Part shown: piece by piece, positions 6,799 through 7,989 of the stretch | Numbering within the stretch: the first letter of the stretch is position 1 | Layout: each line of letters opens with the position of its first letter | Assembly: GCA_028718045.1 (NCBI GenBank) | Contig: JAQUMQ010000057.1 | Coordinates: 1 to 7,989 of the forward strand | DNA from: Actinomycetota bacterium | Lineage (GTDB): Bacteria; Actinomycetota; Humimicrobiia; Humimicrobiales; Humimicrobiaceae | Length of the DNA: 7,989 nucleotides | Reading direction: 5' to 3' | The notes under the pieces: model-generated | Told to the model about the DNA's origin: nothing | Database searches by the model: none | The model's input: the letters and a program-made list of their open reading frames with translations, nothing else | Translations under genes and position numbers: made by a program

Positions 6799-6945
6799 TA
6801 CTTCTTTTTCTGAATTAGGAATAGCAAAAGTTTTATTACTTCTTTCCCCTGCATCCTTTGACCTATCAGGATAGTTATCCTTCCAGGCAAATAGCTTTAG
6901 GGTTGCAGACCAGATTTTCCCACCGTTTCCCGGATACTGTATTAT
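6769..6945 (-). ncRNA. Candidate structured RNA of unknown family (small RNA or regulatory leader)
   Basis: Positions 6771-6940 are 42% G+C (72 of 170 by hand count) between flanks of 21% and 15%, with no convincing gene. In AT-rich genomes such islands often mark structured RNA. Pairing segments are: 6849-6853 with 6904-6908; inside them 6861-6865 with 6898-6903 (one bulge); inside those 6868-6872 with 6877-6881 (loop AGTT on the plus strand). A small stem joins 6826-6831 with 6838-6843. An alternative 9-bp pairing of 6871-6880 with 6932-6940 would break the inner hairpin. Two stems gain G-U pairs on the minus strand where the plus strand has A-C mismatches, favouring minus. A terminator-like hairpin closes the minus-strand 3' end. 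It could be a free small RNA of about 190 nt, possibly 6S-like in size only, or a leader of the nitroreductase. I recognise no family. Confidence 0.45.
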
Positions 6946-6960
6946 TTTATTTTTATAAGC

Positions 6961-6966
6961 TATAAT
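6961..6966 (+). promoter_or_regulatory. Possible -10 element for the ABC transporter operon
   Basis: A perfect TATAAT lies about 60 nt upstream of the ATPase gene, just outside the GC-rich island. No good -35 lies 16-19 nt before it, so this is a partial promoter call. If real, transcription begins near 6973 and the GC-rich island is not part of this mRNA. Confidence 0.3.
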
Positions 6967-7026
6967 ATTTTGGTTTTCTTTTAAGAAAATGTTCTTTATT
7001 TATTTCAAAATAAGCAAGCTTTTTAT

Positions 7027-7947
7027 ATGAATTTTATGATTAAAGTCGAAAACCTTGTAAAAAAATTTGGAAATCTTACCGCTTTAGATGATGTTTCCTT
7101 TAATGTATCAAAAGGAGAAATATTCGGATTTCTTGGTCCGAATGGTGCAGGTAAAACCACGACGATAAGAATACTCACTACTTTAATTGCTCCAACTTCC
7201 GGCAGTATCATAATTGATAATAAGGATACAAAAAATAACGGCGGCTATATAAGGAGCATAATCGGAATTCTTACAGAAACTCCTGGAATGTATGAAAAAA
7301 ATACGGCTTACGATAACCTGAAATACTTTGCAAGTTTTTATGGCATGGAGCAATCGAAAATAAACGCCAACATAGAAAAATTTTTAAAAATGTTCGAATT
7401 ATGGGACAGGAAAAATGATCTTGTCGCTACTTTTTCAAAAGGGATGAAACAAAAGCTAGCTATTGCCAGAGCATTGATACATGAGCCAAAGATATTGTTC
7501 CTGGATGAACCTACCGCTGCTCTCGATCCTGAAAGCGCATACATGGTTAGAAATTTTATCAGGGATCTTCATGAAGAAAACATAACCATCTTTCTATGCA
7601 CACATAATCTCGAAGAAGCGCAAACTCTTTGCGATACGATATGCATAATCAAAAAAAGGATAATAAAGATCGCTTCTTTGTCTGAATTGCAAAACACAAG
7701 GGAAATAAGAAAATTTGATCTTGGATTTCTAGGCAGTGCACAAATATATAAAAGGATATTTGATAAATACAAGGATAATATCGAATTCAATATTTCAGAG
7801 CACAATGCAAATCTAAAAATCAAAAATTTTCAGGAAATCAATCCCTCGTTAATACGCGAGCTTGTGAATCAAGGCGCAGATATTCTGTATTTTAACGAAA
7901 AAAAAGACAGCCTCGAAGATATTTATCTTGAATCAATAAAAGAATGA
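7027..7947 (+). CDS. ABC-2-type exporter ATP-binding protein (CcmA/DrrA/BcrA-like)
   Basis: This 306-residue ATPase would power a membrane exporter. Walker A is GPNGAGKT (residues 37-44), the signature is FSKGMKQ (136-142, in place of LSGGQ), Walker B is ILFLDEP (156-162, with D160 and catalytic E161), the D-loop is AALD (164-167) and the switch histidine is H193 in CTHNLEEA. The Q-loop position reads ILTETPGMY (81-89) with no glutamine, as in many exporters resembling antibiotic or lantibiotic self-protection systems. Residues about 225-306 form the C-terminal extension usual in this class. The reported start gives MNFMIKVENL; the second ATG at 7036 gives MIKVENLVKKFG, the usual family N terminus, and may be the true start. 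Neither has a clear Shine-Dalgarno. A probable permease gene begins 19 nt downstream. Substrate unknown. Confidence 0.93.
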   Translation: MNFMIKVENLVKKFGNLTALDDVSFNVSKGEIFGFLGPNGAGKTTTIRILTTLIAPTSGSIIIDNKDTKNNGGYIRSIIGILTETPGMYEKNTAYDNLKYFASFYGMEQSKINANIEKFLKMFELWDRKNDLVATFSKGMKQKLAIARALIHEPKILFLDEPTAALDPESAYMVRNFIRDLHEENITIFLCTHNLEEAQTLCDTICIIKKRIIKIASLSELQNTREIRKFDLGFLGSAQIYKRIFDKYKDNIEFNISEHNANLKIKNFQEINPSLIRELVNQGADILYFNEKKDSLEDIYLESIKE

Positions 7948-7966
7948 TAAAGTCAAACATATCGAA

Positions 7967-7989
7967 ATGAAAAATGCATTAGTTATTTT
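7967..7989 (+). CDS. Probable start of ABC-2 permease, truncated by window edge
   Basis: An ATG 19 nt after the ATPase stop opens a frame running off the window and reads MKNALVI. Short N termini of this style (MKN followed by hydrophobics, then a basic stretch) are common in ABC-2 permeases, and ATPase genes of this class are usually followed by the permease. Only seven full codons are visible and no clear ribosome binding site precedes them, so the call rests mainly on context. Another ATG overlapping the ATPase stop (7944) ends after eight codons and is not a candidate. Confidence 0.4.

Noticed and set aside
6776..6935. TPP riboswitch on the plus strand upstream of the ABC gene: a GGGGG run, CTCAGAA and TTTGACCTATCAGGATAG resemble parts of the THI element.
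   Set aside because: The invariant CTGAGA is CTCAGA here, the GCG and AGGGA parts are absent, the spacing is wrong, and the best TATAAT for the ABC gene lies downstream of the element.
6840..6935. Cobalamin riboswitch on the minus strand: GGGAAACGGTGGGAAAATC followed by CTGCAACCC resembles the conserved core.
   Set aside because: The B12 box and the GCCACTG segment are missing and the order and spacing of the other blocks do not fit.
7944..7970. ATG overlapping the ABC ATPase stop as a translationally coupled permease start.
   Set aside because: The frame ends after eight codons; the ATG at 7967 stays open to the window edge and gives a more plausible N terminus.

Overview
The window reads as an AT-rich bacterial chromosome segment with ordinary housekeeping and metabolic genes. 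It holds five complete or nearly complete genes, a gene cut by the left edge and the probable first codons of another at the right edge. I see no transposase, phage gene, CRISPR array, tRNA or rRNA. A 2-hydroxyacyl-CoA dehydratase module with oxygen-sensitive iron-sulfur chemistry points to a strict anaerobe. The three-part DHH-CBS-nucleotidyltransferase fusion occurs in several deep or anaerobic phyla, so I do not assign a phylum.

Layout, left to right. Positions 1-1840 (+): the C-terminal part of a dehydratase D-component subunit, followed after 139 nt by its ATP-dependent activator. Positions 1841-2141: an AT-rich non-coding stretch with short repeats and possible promoter elements. Positions 2142-3242 (+): the YchF/OLA1-type P-loop NTPase. 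Positions 3345-5978 (-): an 877-residue DHH / CBS pair / tRNA nucleotidyltransferase fusion, convergent with ychF. Positions 6066-6593 (-): a short nitroreductase with a strong Shine-Dalgarno, co-directional with and 87 nt upstream of the fusion gene. Positions 6594-7026: a 433-nt divergent intergenic region. Positions 7027-7947 (+): an ABC-2-type exporter ATPase, followed by the first codons of a probable membrane partner.

The dehydratase subunit and activator work together: the activator uses ATP hydrolysis to push one electron from reduced ferredoxin or flavodoxin onto the dehydratase, which then removes water from a 2-hydroxyacyl-CoA (or, in relatives, reduces an aromatic acyl-CoA). The fusion protein belongs to tRNA 3'-end or RNA metabolism. 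The other genes show no shared pathway.

The most unusual signal is in the 6594-7026 gap. Positions 6771-6940 are 42% G+C by hand count, against 21% and 15% in the flanks. They contain no convincing gene, several nested complementary segments, and a hairpin followed by a T-rich stretch when read on the minus strand. This looks like an unrecognised structured RNA, either a free-standing small RNA or a regulatory leader of the nitroreductase. It does not match the riboswitch families I compared by eye.
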